Assembly (NCBI GenBank): GCA_036346225.1
Contig: JARFIW010001458.1
Span: 2,914,001-2,978,000 of the forward strand
Source: Platerodrilus igneus
Taxonomy: Eukaryota > Arthropoda > Insecta > Coleoptera > Lycidae
Length of the DNA stretch: 64,000 bases
Direction of reading: 5' to 3'
The notes under the pieces were generated by a model that was not told where the DNA came from, did no database searches, and was given only the letters and a program-made list of their open reading frames with translations. How positions within the stretch are numbered: the stretch's first letter is position 1; each line of letters begins with the position of its first letter. The position numbers and the translations under genes are program-made. Positions 21,955-33,870 of the stretch are shown piece after piece.

Positions 21955-23686
21955 TGGGTGGTGCAAGCAAAAAAAAAGCTCGTCAACATTCGGAGGGATA
22001 TTTAAAATTTGGGCTCATACCCGCTGTCCACGATGAGCGGATTTCTTTTTGTCTTCTATGCCAGCAATGCTTGACCAACGAATCAATGAAACGAGGTCGT
22101 CTTGAGGCGCATTTGAAGGCGAAACATAGTGCTCATATTAATTCAGATTTGAATTGCTTTAAAATTTTAAAGAAAAATTTTGGAAAAAAGAACAACATTA
22201 AAGTCTCTATTTACTGCTCATACTTCAACTAATAATCGTGTTCTTGAGACTAGTTATCAAATTTATTCATTCGTCGCTAAAAATGAAAAAAAAAATCATA
22301 CTATAGGAAAAAATTTACTAAAACCGTCAATATCAGCATTTCTTAAAACGGTTCTTGAAAAAGATGACAAAGATGTAAAAGCCAAGCCACTCAGTAACAA
22401 TACTGTTAGCAGAAGAATAGACGAAATGAGTGAAGATATTGAAAAACAGCTTGTTGAAAAACTGAAAACAAGAAATTTCTCAGTGCAAATGGATGAATCA
22501 ACTTTGATTGATAAAGGGCATTTTGCTGAAGAAATGTTGTTCTGTAAAAGATTAGAAAGCACCACTACCTCCCCAAGATATATATAATAAGCTAAAAACT
22601 ACTTAGGTGTCGATGATATACCAATAAAAAATATAACATTTTGTGCTGCAGATGGTGCTCTTAATATGATGGGCAAGAAAAATGGCTGCTTAGAATTGAT
22701 GAAAGATGCGAATCCAGAAATGATTCTTGTGCATTGTATTACTCATAGAAAAAGTTTGGTAGCTAAAAACATCTCGCCTGTTCTAAGTGAAGTACTACAT
22801 TCAGTAATAAAGTGTGTTAATGCTATTAAAGCTAATGCCAAATGTGAGCGTCTCTTCAAGCTATTTTGTAAAGAACAAAATGAGGACCTTGTGAGACTTT
22901 TACTTCATACTAAAGTAAGATGGCTATCTAAAGGGAACTGCTTGAAAAGATTTATGGAACTATTAGATATTCTTAGTGATTTTTTAAGCGACAATCCTGA
23001 AATGAAGTATGTTAACAATCGATAGTAAAGCATTTTTGAGTTATTTAGTCGATATCTTTAAAAAACTAAATATATTAAATAAGCAACTTCAAGGAACAAA
23101 TAAAACTCTTGTCGATGCAAAAGCGAAGATATTTGGTTTCATTGCCCATATTGAGTTATGTCAGAGACATTAACAACAAAAACTTTGAACAGTTTCATTG
23201 GCTTCAAAAATGTGAAGTAACTAATACCGCTTTGCTTGTTATTGTCTATCATCTAAATATTCTATCGGCTGATTTAAAAGAAAGATTTTCTGATTTAAAA
23301 CAAATTGATTTTCCAACATGGATGATGCAGCCAATGTTAGTGGATTTGTCAGATATATCAAATATGCAGTATCAAGAAGAACTCGCAGAATTGCAAAATG
23401 ATGAGTCAGTTCAAACTTTATTTAATATAAAAAAAGCGATGGCATGGCTTTGTGAAAAAACAGAAATCAAATACCCAAATTCAACTAAATGTGCAAGAGA
23501 ATTATTGATTCCGTTTCCATCTTCATTTTTACCTGAATGTAGATTTAGTGCTGTAAATGCTTCACTGGTAAAAAAAAGAAATCGGCTGAATATAACAGAA
23601 CGTGGAGACTCGAGACTGAAGCTAACTAAATTAGAACCTAATACAATATTTCTGTGCAGCAAGCATCAAGCGCAAGGATCTCATTA
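21955..23686 (+). pseudogene. hAT transposase relic, ZBED5/SCAND3-like
   Basis: Decayed hAT-superfamily transposase of the ZBED5/SCAND3-like group. It starts at an ATG (MGGASKKKARQHSEGYLKF) and runs through a BED-type zinc finger (CLLCQQCL ... HLKAKH, 21955-22120). Then, after a frameshift, ETSYQIYSFVAKNEKKNHTI and PLSNNTVSRRIDEMSEDIE; the DDE first-Asp block VQMDEST (about 22485-22505); after stops near 22587, CAADGALNMMGKKNG and VHCITHRKSLVAKN; VRWLSKGN; and near the end the hAT dimerisation block ending LLIPFPSSFLPECRFSAV and KKRNRLNI, closing at 23686. Frameshifts near 22180-22240 and 23040-23110 and an in-frame stop near 22587 disable it. The length is close to full for the family. A host-domesticated gene is unlikely given these breaks and the nearby terminal repeat. 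Confidence 0.9.
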
Positions 23687-23985
23687 AATTAAAATAATAA
23701 ATTAATATAGAAAAATCTTTATTAAAATTATTTGGAATTTGAATTTCAATTTTCATTATATGTTTTGAAAATTTACCTACTGTGTTTCGTTAACAATTTC
23801 CTAATGATTTCTTTCTAAAACCTATAATTTAAGCTTCTTAAGTGAACAATTCAATTTTATAATATTAAAAATTATGTGTGTTACATAGGAGGGGTGCAAT
23901 GAGGTTGTGCTTAAATTTAAGCAACACAATTCCGTCGCTAATTGATCGTTCAATAAAAAAATTATTTTCACCTTTGATTAAGTTC

Positions 23986-24100
23986 TAACTACATGAATAC
24001 AAATTCTACTACTACTCAACTCACATATACATAATTATAAATTACAAACATAAGAGCGCTCATTTTACTCAAGGTTCAATTTCCAATAGTTCTGTAAACT
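23986..24100 (+). repeat. Diverged dispersed repeat, copy 1
   Basis: Ordered matches to 26551-26656: ACTACATGAATACAAAT, TACATAATTA, AAACATAAGAGC and TCTGTAAACTTAA. Family unknown. Confidence 0.5.
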
Positions 24101-25680
24101 TAAACACATTTAGAAGCAACCACCTTTTTGCTTCAAACAGCAGCTTTATTGAGCTATACCCGCAGGTATCCGTTTTATTAATGTAAGCAAGCATTTCTAG
24201 ATCCCACGCACGGCTAACATTCCTTGGTAAATTTGCAAGTTGGAAATAAATAAAGTGAGAATCCTAATTGGATTGCGTTAGCTATTGTCAAGAAATTAAC
24301 GGGGTGACAATATAGCAAGTTTTTATCGCAACTTTGTGTCCAACAAAACAAAAATTTTAGAATTAGTTAGCATTTAAATTTACTGAAATGCACGTCTATT
24401 GGTATGTTGAAAGCAGAAACTAAAATATTTCCACTTTCCCTAACGCGTAGAGAGAACGGCAAAGCAAATGTAAATAAAAGAATACCTTGTTTGCAAAGAT
24501 TCCACATCAACAGAATATTTGCAGAGATTTTATGATTTCAACTGACTAATGCCGCCCACATAAATGTCAGCATGTTTAATTACAGAGGTATCAAATTACA
24601 GAATTTTCTAGTAACGACTCTAAATTGCCCAGCGGCATCTTAGTGCAGTTTAGAAAACGCGGCGGTTCAAAATGACCTTAGACCAGGTGGGGATCGTATT
24701 TTAAAAATGCTACAAGATTCTGTCCAACTTGCTACATTTTTACACGTTTCTCATTTGAAATTGAATTTCTAATGACCGTTATGAATGCAGTTTATTACTA
24801 AAAGCAGTTTTTAAGATGTACGTGAGGCATCATTGACCTTTAGAAACTCACTACAACTAGATAGCTTTGCAATGATTGTAGAAACACCTATGTGAACTGG
24901 GTACTCACTACCATTTTTAATTTAATTCGATAACTTTCTTCTATAGCAACTAGTTGATTCTGAATTGTTTTTTAAACACCTGCTCCAGTAGCTAATAATA
25001 AGCATAGCTGTGAGATTTTCACTCACGAGTTGTATAAACTTAGCAAACTGTTCCCATACTCTACTGTCGGATTATGCAGTTTTGTGAAGTGAAAATCATT
25101 GAACAGGTTCTTAATTACCGCAAATTTATCGATAACTTTAGGCTTAGAAGATGTTTATTAGAACAGCTTTCACATAAAAGTTGTCGCCTAATGTCGATTT
25201 TACGTTATTAACCTTTCTGCAAATTGTATTGCAAAAGCGAAAAGGTATCACATTTTTCTTGAGTGGAACAATTTTTGTATTTCGTTTGGTATGGATGTAA
25301 GTGGGTTTAAAAAAAGTGGATCCGTGTGTTAAGATTGTCTTAAAACTGCTAAATTGACTACATATAGCATTATGTTAAATGATTCAAATATACTTCAAGC
25401 TTGAGTAGATTGTAAACTTGAGGAAAGCGAAGCTTGACGTTGGACAATTTTAAAAGGGATTTTGTACTAACAACGTCTGAAACCAACACATCGTAAAAGT
25501 GAACACGTTTTTGATTTTATTATTTGAAATCAAAGTAAACGTGATCTGGCACTTTATCAAATTTATTAATAAAAAAGGTTAAACTTTTTCTAATACAGGA
25601 TATGACTGTAGGACTCAAGGCATTGTCTTAACTTTCAGTGTCAGAATAATACTCTACAATTATTTGTTAAGGGCAAAATG

Positions 25681-25716
25681 AGCAGTACGTTATAAATTTA
25701 GATTTGCCCTGAAGGG
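25681..25716 (+). repeat. 37-bp dispersed repeat, second copy
   Basis: AGCAGTACGTTATAAATTTA then GATTTGCCCTGAAGGGA, matching 21003-21039. Confidence 0.75.
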
Positions 25717-25788
25717 ACGGCAACCACGTATCAATTTGAGGGTGAACCGGTCGTTACTGCAATTGTGCGGAAGTGGTTTACAATGAAG

Positions 25789-25823
25789 AAATAATAAAAA
25801 TAATAATAATAATAATAATAAAT
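25789..25823. repeat. (AAT)n microsatellite
   Basis: AATAAT repeats with a small A-run interruption. Confidence 0.9.
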
Positions 25824-28545
25824 TAATTTAAAGAAAAAAATTATGTTGCTATATTCACTTACCATAATTGAGAGGCGTCAAACAGTTTTGTATCAGCAAT
25901 CCCTTCGATATTTTCCCTATACAAAAGACTTATCCCGAATACGTCTCCTTTGTTTTTGGTTTCCTAAATGTATCACTTTATACCTTATTTTTCCCTAAAA
26001 TATCGTAGAAGCACTGTTCAAATTTTCTCATATAAAAAAATACTTTGTAGAATAAAATGCCTCCCTAAATACGAACCCGTCACTGGGATGACTTGATATC
26101 TATATAAAATAATCTAATTTCCTTATATGTTCAAAAATATAATTCAACTTACACTTAATTTCAATTAAATAATTGCAATATAAGCACAATTTCCTTAAAA
26201 AAACCTAATTTCTCAATCTTGCCAAGTATTGCTAAAAGGAATCCTAAAAAAATATTAAATCAAATCCATAAATAACACTATCACTCCAATTATCCTGCTT
26301 TCCGTATTAAATTTTACGGCATCATAAATCCCACATCTAGAAATTCCCGTTATAACAATGCATCAAAGAACATAGCGCAATACCAACTTCTTTTTTACCC
26401 ATTCCAATGTTCATTAAAATTTTAAATTTTTACTCTATACCCCAACAATGATTTCACTAATGTAGTTAATTTTTAAAATCAATATACATTAATTCGGTTG
26501 CTAATTTAGCAGAATTAAATACGTAGTTTTCATGTTAGATTAAATGAATACTACATGAACACAAATCCAATTACATTTACAACCTACATCTACATAATTA
26601 GAAGGTATAAACATAACAGCTTATAAGTTGCTCAATGTTTAATATATCTGTAAACTCAAGATGTCCAGAAAGTATCAGTTTCCATTTTCTGTCTTGTCAG
26701 CTAGCACAGCCCTCTTAACACATACAACACAAAATTCAATTTTTTTAGGGGTGAAATTTCCGTGTCCTAACCTCTTTCTACCCGGTTGTAACAATGTCAG
26801 TTTCACAAACCCGCGAATTGAAACCTATCCTGCCCTTCCAAGCGTAGTTTAAAAATATAAACCCACGCCACGTATTTTTTCCCTACGAGGACGTCTAGGT
26901 TTATATCTTAAAGTTGTTTCTTTTCAATTTCAACATACTACTCCTTTGACTAATTGCTCATATTTATAGTTTTACGTTTCTAATTAACTTTCAACTCTTG
27001 TGCTTAGTCGTTATATATCATTTCACCCTCTATAAAGATTCATTCTCACAATAAAACATATTCAGTCTATGCTGAATAAAAGGTTATTATCCCATTAATT
27101 AAATAACAGTCACGTACCTTCGAAATTTATTGCCTGTACGTTATTAGAAGTTTCTGCTATATAGCAATGGGGAAATTGTATCGCCTAAATTAAAATAAAC
27201 AATTTTATTCCTATTAGCTGCTTTACAATATACCAAATAAGAAGAGTGCCAAATCTAATTCAGATTTAGATATTTACGTAATAATCGCATTCTCGGTTGA
27301 TTATGGCTGCATTTGGCATAGCTAAATTTGCAAATCATGGGTGTCTAATTTCCAACTATCTATTTGCTGCTCCTATTTATATACCTGCATTGCTGTACGA
27401 TATCAAAAACGAATAAAATAGAAAAGTTACTAATTACACCATTTTTAAGCTTACCCTATGTACATAACAAATAATTAAAAGAATAAAAGTAATTTTAGAA
27501 ATACGTCAGAAAAATGTAAAACTGCTTAGTAGTTATATTAAGAATTCTAGCAACCGAGCGATTGACTTTTTGTAAAAAAAGAAAAATCATCTAATAAACT
27601 ATTTACTTAAGTCATTGTAAACTACTTATTTTTATGTGTTGTAACATTTTTAATTACCCAAAGTTCTCAAAATGCATAATTATTATGAAGATCATATTTA
27701 GAAACGATCCACTTTGTATTTTAGGTTATTTCCATTCATGTTCCTTATTTTAAAACTATTGTCTAATGTAATATGATTACGAATCACTCGATGTAAATTA
27801 CTTTACAAGTATTAAAGTCTAGAATTTCTTTTCTTGCGTCAGTAAAAAGGATTTAAAACCCGATTTATATTATGTTATTGTATGATATACTATACAAAAC
27901 AATCCAAGCAGCACAACTGGTACGATTGTCTTGTTAAAAACTGAGACAGCAGTGTTGAAAGGATACGAAACAGTCGCATTCTAGTCTTTATTGAAAGAAA
28001 ATGTGACATTGAAGAGCGACAGGGGCGTTGCCACCTAAATTTTTGAATTAGAGTTCAAACATATAGTTCTGGTGGTGAACCAACAATGCGCAACAACAAA
28101 TTATTACACCTAATTTTAATCCTAATGCAACCGATTTGTGTACAATTATTGCCTTCAATTATTAGAATGTAGGAGATTTTGCGAAATACATATAGAAAAA
28201 CATCTTCCCTACAAAACTTAGAAGATACAAGTTCGTTATAAGATGCTATTCAGTTTCATGCAATGTGACGGTGATGTACCAAATTCTATCTTTTCTTTTA
28301 TTTTTGACGAGAGACCCTTTGTGTCCGTTTCATTCTGGTGACGAGGTGTGTATAGCATATGCTAGTTACACTACTTACGACTGATCAACTGGTGAGTTTC
28401 TAAAATACCGTCTTTCATTATTCTCTAAAATATTATTATCGCCCGTATTTCTTATATATTTGAAAATTAATCATTCCAACTTACCTAAAATTTAAAGTTA
28501 TAATAATCACGATAAAAAGTTTTCAATTTAAGTTTTGAATTCAGT
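25824..28545. other. Noncoding DNA; 25.85-27.1 kb is conspicuously G-poor
   Basis: No protein family recognised on either strand. The plus strand between about 25850 and 27100 is very poor in G compared with C, like the non-sense strand of a LINE, but translating the minus strand gave no reverse transcriptase or endonuclease motif. 26551-26656 is the second copy of the diverged repeat first seen at 23986. Confidence 0.45.
26551..26656 (+). repeat. Diverged dispersed repeat, copy 2
   Basis: See 23986-24100; same orientation, about 2.5 kb apart. Confidence 0.5.
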
Positions 28546-28745
28546 GTAATTTCATCATCATCGTTTTGTTTTCGACCTTACTTAAGGTCGGTTTGACGTA
28601 GCTCTAACTTCTTTTCTATTCTGTGCTAATCTAAAAAGCTCTACATACTCTTCACAACCTAAATTTCTAATAATTTGACTAATATAGTTTGGTCTAGGTC
28701 TTCCTATATCCTTCTATCTTTTTCCTATCCACCTGGCTTTACATA
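28546..28745 (-). pseudogene. 3'-end fragment of an RTE-like LINE
   Basis: Minus-strand translation gives DIGRPRPNYISQIIRNLGCE and YVELFRLAQNRKEVRATSNR, a close match to the C-terminus of the neighbouring LINE (28989-29294), followed by the same 3' noncoding sequence around CGACCTTACTTAAGGTCGG and a tail of GATGATGATGA. The trinucleotide tail is the kind of 3' end seen in RTE elements. It is a separate, 5'-truncated insertion in the same orientation ~230 bp downstream of the larger copy. Confidence 0.8.
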
Positions 28746-28972
28746 AATACTAGCAACCCGAAGGTTGTTAAAGAACTCTAACATGTCTACATGATTACCA
28801 TTTATAAGGAAATGAAATATAACCTGGTTATCCGCTTCAAAAAAGGAAAAGTGTTAAATTATATGTTATGGTAAGGCTTAAACAACGAAACGCTACCAAC
28901 ATGCCAGACCGCTAAATAATTGTGAGTTGTCATGGTGTCATTTAGTTAACTGATTTTTATTTTTGTTTTGTT

Positions 28973-31900
28973 TTGTTTTCGAACTTACTTAAAGTCGGTT
29001 TGACGCAGTTCTAAATTCTTTTCTATTCTGAGCTAGTCTAAAAAGGTCTGCATACCCTTCACAACCTAAATCTCTAATAATTTGACTAATATAGCTATGT
29101 CTAGACCTTCCTACTCTATTTTTATTTGGTAGTCTATAATCTAAGACTTTACTAAATAGGCCCTCATGTCTTAACTGGTGCCCTATCATTCTATCTCTCC
29201 TGACCTTCAATTGTTTCCACATACAGGGTTCCCCACCTATCCTTCTATAAACTTCCTCGTTTGTTACTCTATCTGTCCAACTAATCTTTAACATTCTCCT
29301 ATAACACCAAGTTTCAAAAGCTTCTATTTTTTTCTTATCTACTTTTTTAATTGTCCAAGTCTCACTTCCCTATAGTAGAACGCTCCATACGTACGACTTT
29401 AAGAAACTTTTTCTATTATCTAAACTAATACTATTAGCTATTAGTAACTTTTTTTTTTAAAAAACATTTTTCTAGCTTGAGCTATTCTAGCTACTATATC
29501 CTTTCTGCTACGTCCATCCTTTGTAATTATACTACCTAAATAGCAAAATTCATCTACCTCCTATAACTCGGTATTACCTATTTTTAATTTTGGTTTAGAA
29601 CCAGGCTGTAACTCACTTGTCATTATCTTTGTCTTTACTGAGTTAATTCTCATACTATAGTTACTCTGTAGTATCTCATCTAAAATATTTAAAAACTCTC
29701 CTAACTCTTTTCTAGACTCTGCTATAATGGCTATATCATCTGCAAAACGTAACATGTCTATTTTCTGTCCTGTACACTAATACTCATCTCTTTTCTCTCT
29801 CTAGCTAAGTTTAAAGCTTCTTCAATATAAACATTAAAAATCAAGGGAGACAGCATACAACCTTGTCTAACACCAATTCTAATCTTAGCTTCCTTTTCTA
29901 TTTTATCAAATCTAATTACTACGCTTTGGTTTTTATATAAACTGTAAATAATTTTTCTATCCCTATGAGAGATTCCTATTTTTTGCAAAACTCTGAACAT
30001 AACAATCCAATTAACCCTATCAAATGCTTTTTCTAAATCTACAAACGCGAAATGAGTCTTTTTATTTTTTTGTAACCTTTTTTCGATAATTACCCTAATC
30101 ATTAGTATCGGTTCTCTAGTCCCTCTGTCTTTACGAAAACCATATTGGTCTTTGCCTAAATAATTCTCAGTCAGAGCTTCTACTCTATTTTTAATTATTA
30201 TTGTTTGTATTTTGGAAGCATGAGAAGTTAAACTAACCGTTCTAAAATTCTCACACCTATCAGCTGCTGACTTTTTTGGGATTGGGATAATAATATTTTT
30301 TCGAAATCTATTGGAACCTGACCTGTGTCATATATTACATTTACTAGTTCATATAATCTGTCTAAAGTTTTCTGACTTGAATATTTTATTAATTCTGGGG
30401 GAATATCGTCTATCCCTGGCGCTTTATTTAGTTTAAGATTCCGAATAGCTCTATCAAATTCCTCTCTTAATATTGAGAACCCTATTTCTACATCCTCTTC
30501 TTGGTCGTTCTCTAACTCATCCATATCGTCTCCCTTATATTAATCTTCTAAATATCTTTTCCGTCTATCTGCTACGTCAACATTATTTATTAGAAGCTCA
30601 TTATTCTCATCTTTAATGCCATTATATTTTTTCCAGCTTCCCCAAAAAACTTTTTAACTGCCCCGTAAGCCCTGTTTGTCTTACCTACTCTCAAATCATC
30701 TTGTATTCCTTTACAATTCTCCTCCATCCATTTATTTCTAGCTTTTCTACACTCATGTACTATCTTATTTCTAACTGTGTTATATTTTTGCTTACTTTCA
30801 CTATCCACTTCTCTGAAAGGTTTAAGCTTTCTTCTATTCTCTATTAAATCTAATATCTCCTTTGTCACCCAGGGTTTTTTTGCTTCTATTTTTTTCTTAC
30901 CTATAGTCTGTGTTGCTGTATCATGTACAGTCAGTTTTATTTCTTTCCATCTATTTTCTACGTTCCCTCCTACAGCTATCTCTTTGCTCTTATTATCTAA
31001 TACTTGTTTATATTCCTATTTTACCCTACTATCATTAAGCTTACCTAGATCTTATCCCTCTCTTTTAACCTTTCTCAATTTTTTGAATTTTAGTTTACAC
31101 TTCAGTTTAACTAAGTTATGATCGCTATCTATGTCAGCCCTTGGATAACTACGACAGTTTTTAACTTGGTTTCTAAATCTTTGTTTAACTAAAATATAAT
31201 CTATTTGGTATCTAACCCTATCACCTGGCGCTTTCCAGGTATATCTTCTCCTAACATGTTGTTCGAATAGGGTGTTTACAGTTACTAATCTATGTTCCTG
31301 GTAAAACTTAACTAATCTTTCTCCTCTATCATTTCGTCTGCCATACCCAAATTTTCCTACCATTTTTCCCTCACTACCTTCTCCCACTGACGCATTAAAA
31401 TCGCCCATAACTATTAAATTCTCATCTCCTTTTACTTTTCTTACTATACTATTTATATCCTCGTATACCTTTTCTACTTCCTCATCCTCGTACTGAGTTG
31501 TTGGCATGTAAACCTGTACTAAAACAGTGTCTGTGGGTTTTGTACTCAATCTAACCATAATTATTCTATCACTAAATTACAAGTACTCTTTAACTTTATG
31601 CCCTAATCTTTTACCTAACACTATTCCTACCCCTGCCTGTCCATTAGTTAAAGAAGTTGTAATTATTCTATAATTATCTTTCCAAAAGTCATTCCTATCT
31701 GGCCATCTCACCTCACTAATACCTAAAATGTCCATCTTTTCCTTTCTCATTTCGACTAATAAATTCGTTAACTTATCTACTCCAAGTAATGACCTTACAT
31801 TCCAAGTCCCTATCACTAAATCGAACTGTTGTTTTATATTCTTACAATGACGAGCCCCAAGTACTCCCTCCCGGAGATCCGAATGAGGGAGTATTTTACC

Positions 31901-32180
31901 TCCGGACAAGAATTTTACTTGTGAGCTCTCCATCATACATATTTCGTGTTTAGGCCACGCACACCTGGGAAATATTGTGGTAGGCTCCCATATCTTTCCA
32001 CAATGCAGTTTTTAAAGATTTTAGCAAAAAGCCGTATCCGTCACGGCCAACCCGCAACAAGCTTGTAAATTATTGAGGATCGCCCGAAACCAATTGACCC
32101 TCCTCCAAAATCTTTAGCCAGCAAGGCTGCTGCCCCTTGCTGCGCCTTTTAATCGCCTTTTACGATAAGCAGGCTTACTA
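28973..32180 (-). pseudogene. RTE-like non-LTR retrotransposon, near full length, inactivated
   Basis: Reads leftward. The 5' leader (32180-31937) includes a GTAAAAGGCGATTAAAAGGC stretch common in this LINE group. The endonuclease follows in two frames: GTWNVRSLL and GISEVRWP (31936-31577), then GDFNASVG, YQIDYILVK and SDHNLVKLK (31558-31052), so the catalytic E, D/N and H residues are still visible. A linker carries NKAPGIDDIPPELIKY (30524-30228). The reverse transcriptase has FVDLEKAFDRVNW and RQGCMLSPLIFNVYIEEAL (30102-29758) and FADDIAIIAE (29755-29561). A C-terminal domain (29294-28989) has KISWTDRVTNEEVYRRIGGE and GRSRHSYISQII. Proteins annotated craniofacial development protein 2-like belong to this type. 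At least six frameshifts or stops disrupt the single expected ORF. The 3' UTR ends near 28973 in A-rich sequence. It copies its RNA by target-primed reverse transcription; this copy cannot. Confidence 0.92.
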
Positions 32181-32419
32181 TAGTATTATTCTTTATCCCC
32201 TACTATATTTAGTTTGCTATTAACAATTAATCATTATGTGTTTCTTTTTTTTGTTTATCAAAATTTAGAAGAATTAAAAGTTAAAATGTCTCAACACTCT
32301 TAGCTAAAATTAAATATTACAGTTTTATAATAAAGTTTGTACCCGTAAATTATCGGTACAGATGTTTCAATGATATTCGTAAACCACGTGTTGTGTATAT
32401 ATAGTTTAATGGTTCGCTC

Positions 32420-32423
<4 letters not shown>

Positions 32424-32454
<31 letters not shown>
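32424..32454. repeat. (TA)n microsatellite
   Basis: Uninterrupted TA dinucleotide tract. Confidence 0.95.
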
Positions 32455-32456
<2 letters not shown>

Positions 32457-32500
32457 AAAATAAAAAAGAATTTAAGACTCATTAAACTAACTTCTCGATT

Positions 32501-32502
<2 letters not shown>

Positions 32503-32547
<45 letters not shown>
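32503..32547. repeat. (TA)n microsatellite
   Basis: Second uninterrupted TA tract of this pair. Confidence 0.95.
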
Positions 32548-32550
<3 letters not shown>

Positions 32551-33534
32551 CCTGTAATACCTTAAATTTGATGTTATAATATCGTTACAGTTGACATAGA
32601 TGTATATATGTTGTTTATTCATCATTATCATTATCACAAAAATTTTCTGATATTTCGAAATTTAACGAAAGGTCAATTCTGATAAGTGATCGTATGATAT
32701 TTAAATGTCGAAATTCAGTAACTTCTAAAACTGTCCACTCTATAAGTAGATGATACTTGATGGTCTAAGTGATACTCGAAAATTTAGGTACTATTATTAT
32801 AGATTTTGATTTATTAAATAAATTATTTAGACACGCAAATAGCAATCTCATTTGTATTTTTCAGTTGGCTTTCTAGTTTACCATTAACGATTTATAGAGT
32901 TTGTTCATCTAATATACTTCTACGCCTCCCTCTAAATGTTTTCCTGTTATAGAGTAATTTTATAGATGTAATGACGCCAGACAAAAACCCGTATTTTGAC
33001 AACCTCCCTGTTTGTCTCTGAAAACCGCTAAAGCTAGAGTTCAGAGTTAGTCCGGACGTCTCCAAAAGTCGTGTAGCTTATACGGATTAACTTTCCATTT
33101 CATATCTGGCTTGTGTGAGAGTAGATATAGCAGAGTCTCCGTTGGTTATGTACCCTTGCTATATAACGAGATCTTATTTAATTACAGCGTTAGTTATACG
33201 TCTTTTTAAATTAAACAATTGTGGTCTACCTAATTGATAGGAACTGATGCTTTTAACCGTGATTTAATAACAATTTATTTAGTAATTCACTTAGAACATT
33301 TATTTCTGCTTTGATTAGTTTGTTATCGGTGCCGTTCAGACTTCAAATGCTGTTAACCATTATCTAGCTATTTGTAGTTGCTGTTTAAGATTCGTATGTC
33401 AAATACCTCCAAAAGAAAAACTATGATTCACATGACTCAGAACTTTCCCGCATTCGATGGGTTGTGCTATTATTCTGAATATTAGTTTACAAAGGAAATA
33501 GAAATTAATTATGAAACAATTGTTTAAATGATAT

Positions 33535-33870
33535 TGTCGGAAGCTTTCACGGCCCGAGTCATTATACTTTGCCACAAGACACCTTTTGGCTTAAATCAGT
33601 TAGTGAGTCTGCTAGTTCAAAAGTAACTTTCCATACTCTTTACTTTTTAACTTGTCTACTTAATATTATCATTCTTATCTTTGTTATTATTTTCATTTTA
33701 TTACTTGTTTTCTTTTCTTGTCTTGATGAAGTCCCTTACAAAAGAGGGCGAAACGTCGCAGTGATATATGCGCCTGAGTCATGTAGCAATTTGGTGACTT
33801 TATGTAAAAATCGCGATGCACCTTTAAAGTTAGTGCCACAATCGTTACATATCCTTTAACATACACCCTT
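33535..33870 (+). repeat. Possible Penelope-like or related repeat segment bearing a hammerhead-like core
   Basis: It begins with GTCGGAAGCTTTCACGGCCC, a pattern I associate with the ends of Penelope-like retroelements and related small repeats. A T-rich stretch then runs into the hammerhead-like core at 33722-33756. Penelope-like elements are known to carry hammerhead motifs in their terminal repeats. No reverse transcriptase or GIY-YIG coding sequence is found nearby, so at most this is a detached terminal repeat or a retrozyme-like fragment. Confidence 0.4.
33722..33756 (+). ncRNA. Hammerhead-like ribozyme core (degenerate)
   Basis: TTGATGA (33723-33729), a stem using CCCT/AGGG, then GAAA (33750-33753) and CGTC. 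Only the first core base differs from the hammerhead CUGANGA...GAAA consensus (T instead of C3), which in a working ribozyme pairs with G8, so this copy is probably inactive. Confidence 0.45.

Larger units (their letters stand above)
23687..25788. other. AT-rich noncoding DNA with one dispersed repeat
   Basis: No gene recognised. 23986-24100 is distantly similar, in the same orientation, to 26551-26656 (shared ACTACATGAA-ACAAAT, ACATAATTA, AAACATAA and TCTGTAAACT blocks). 25681-25716 is the second copy of the 37-bp repeat first seen at 21003. Confidence 0.5.
32181..33530. other. Noncoding DNA with two TA tracts
   Basis: No gene recognised. Contains the TA tracts at 32424-32454 and 32503-32547, separated by ~48 bases that do not match the TA-bounded repeat family. 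Confidence 0.45.

Noticed and set aside
21955..23686. Domesticated ZBED5/SCAND3-type host gene
   Set aside because: Frameshifts and stops interrupt the frame and a hAT terminal repeat lies upstream, so it is a transposon relic.
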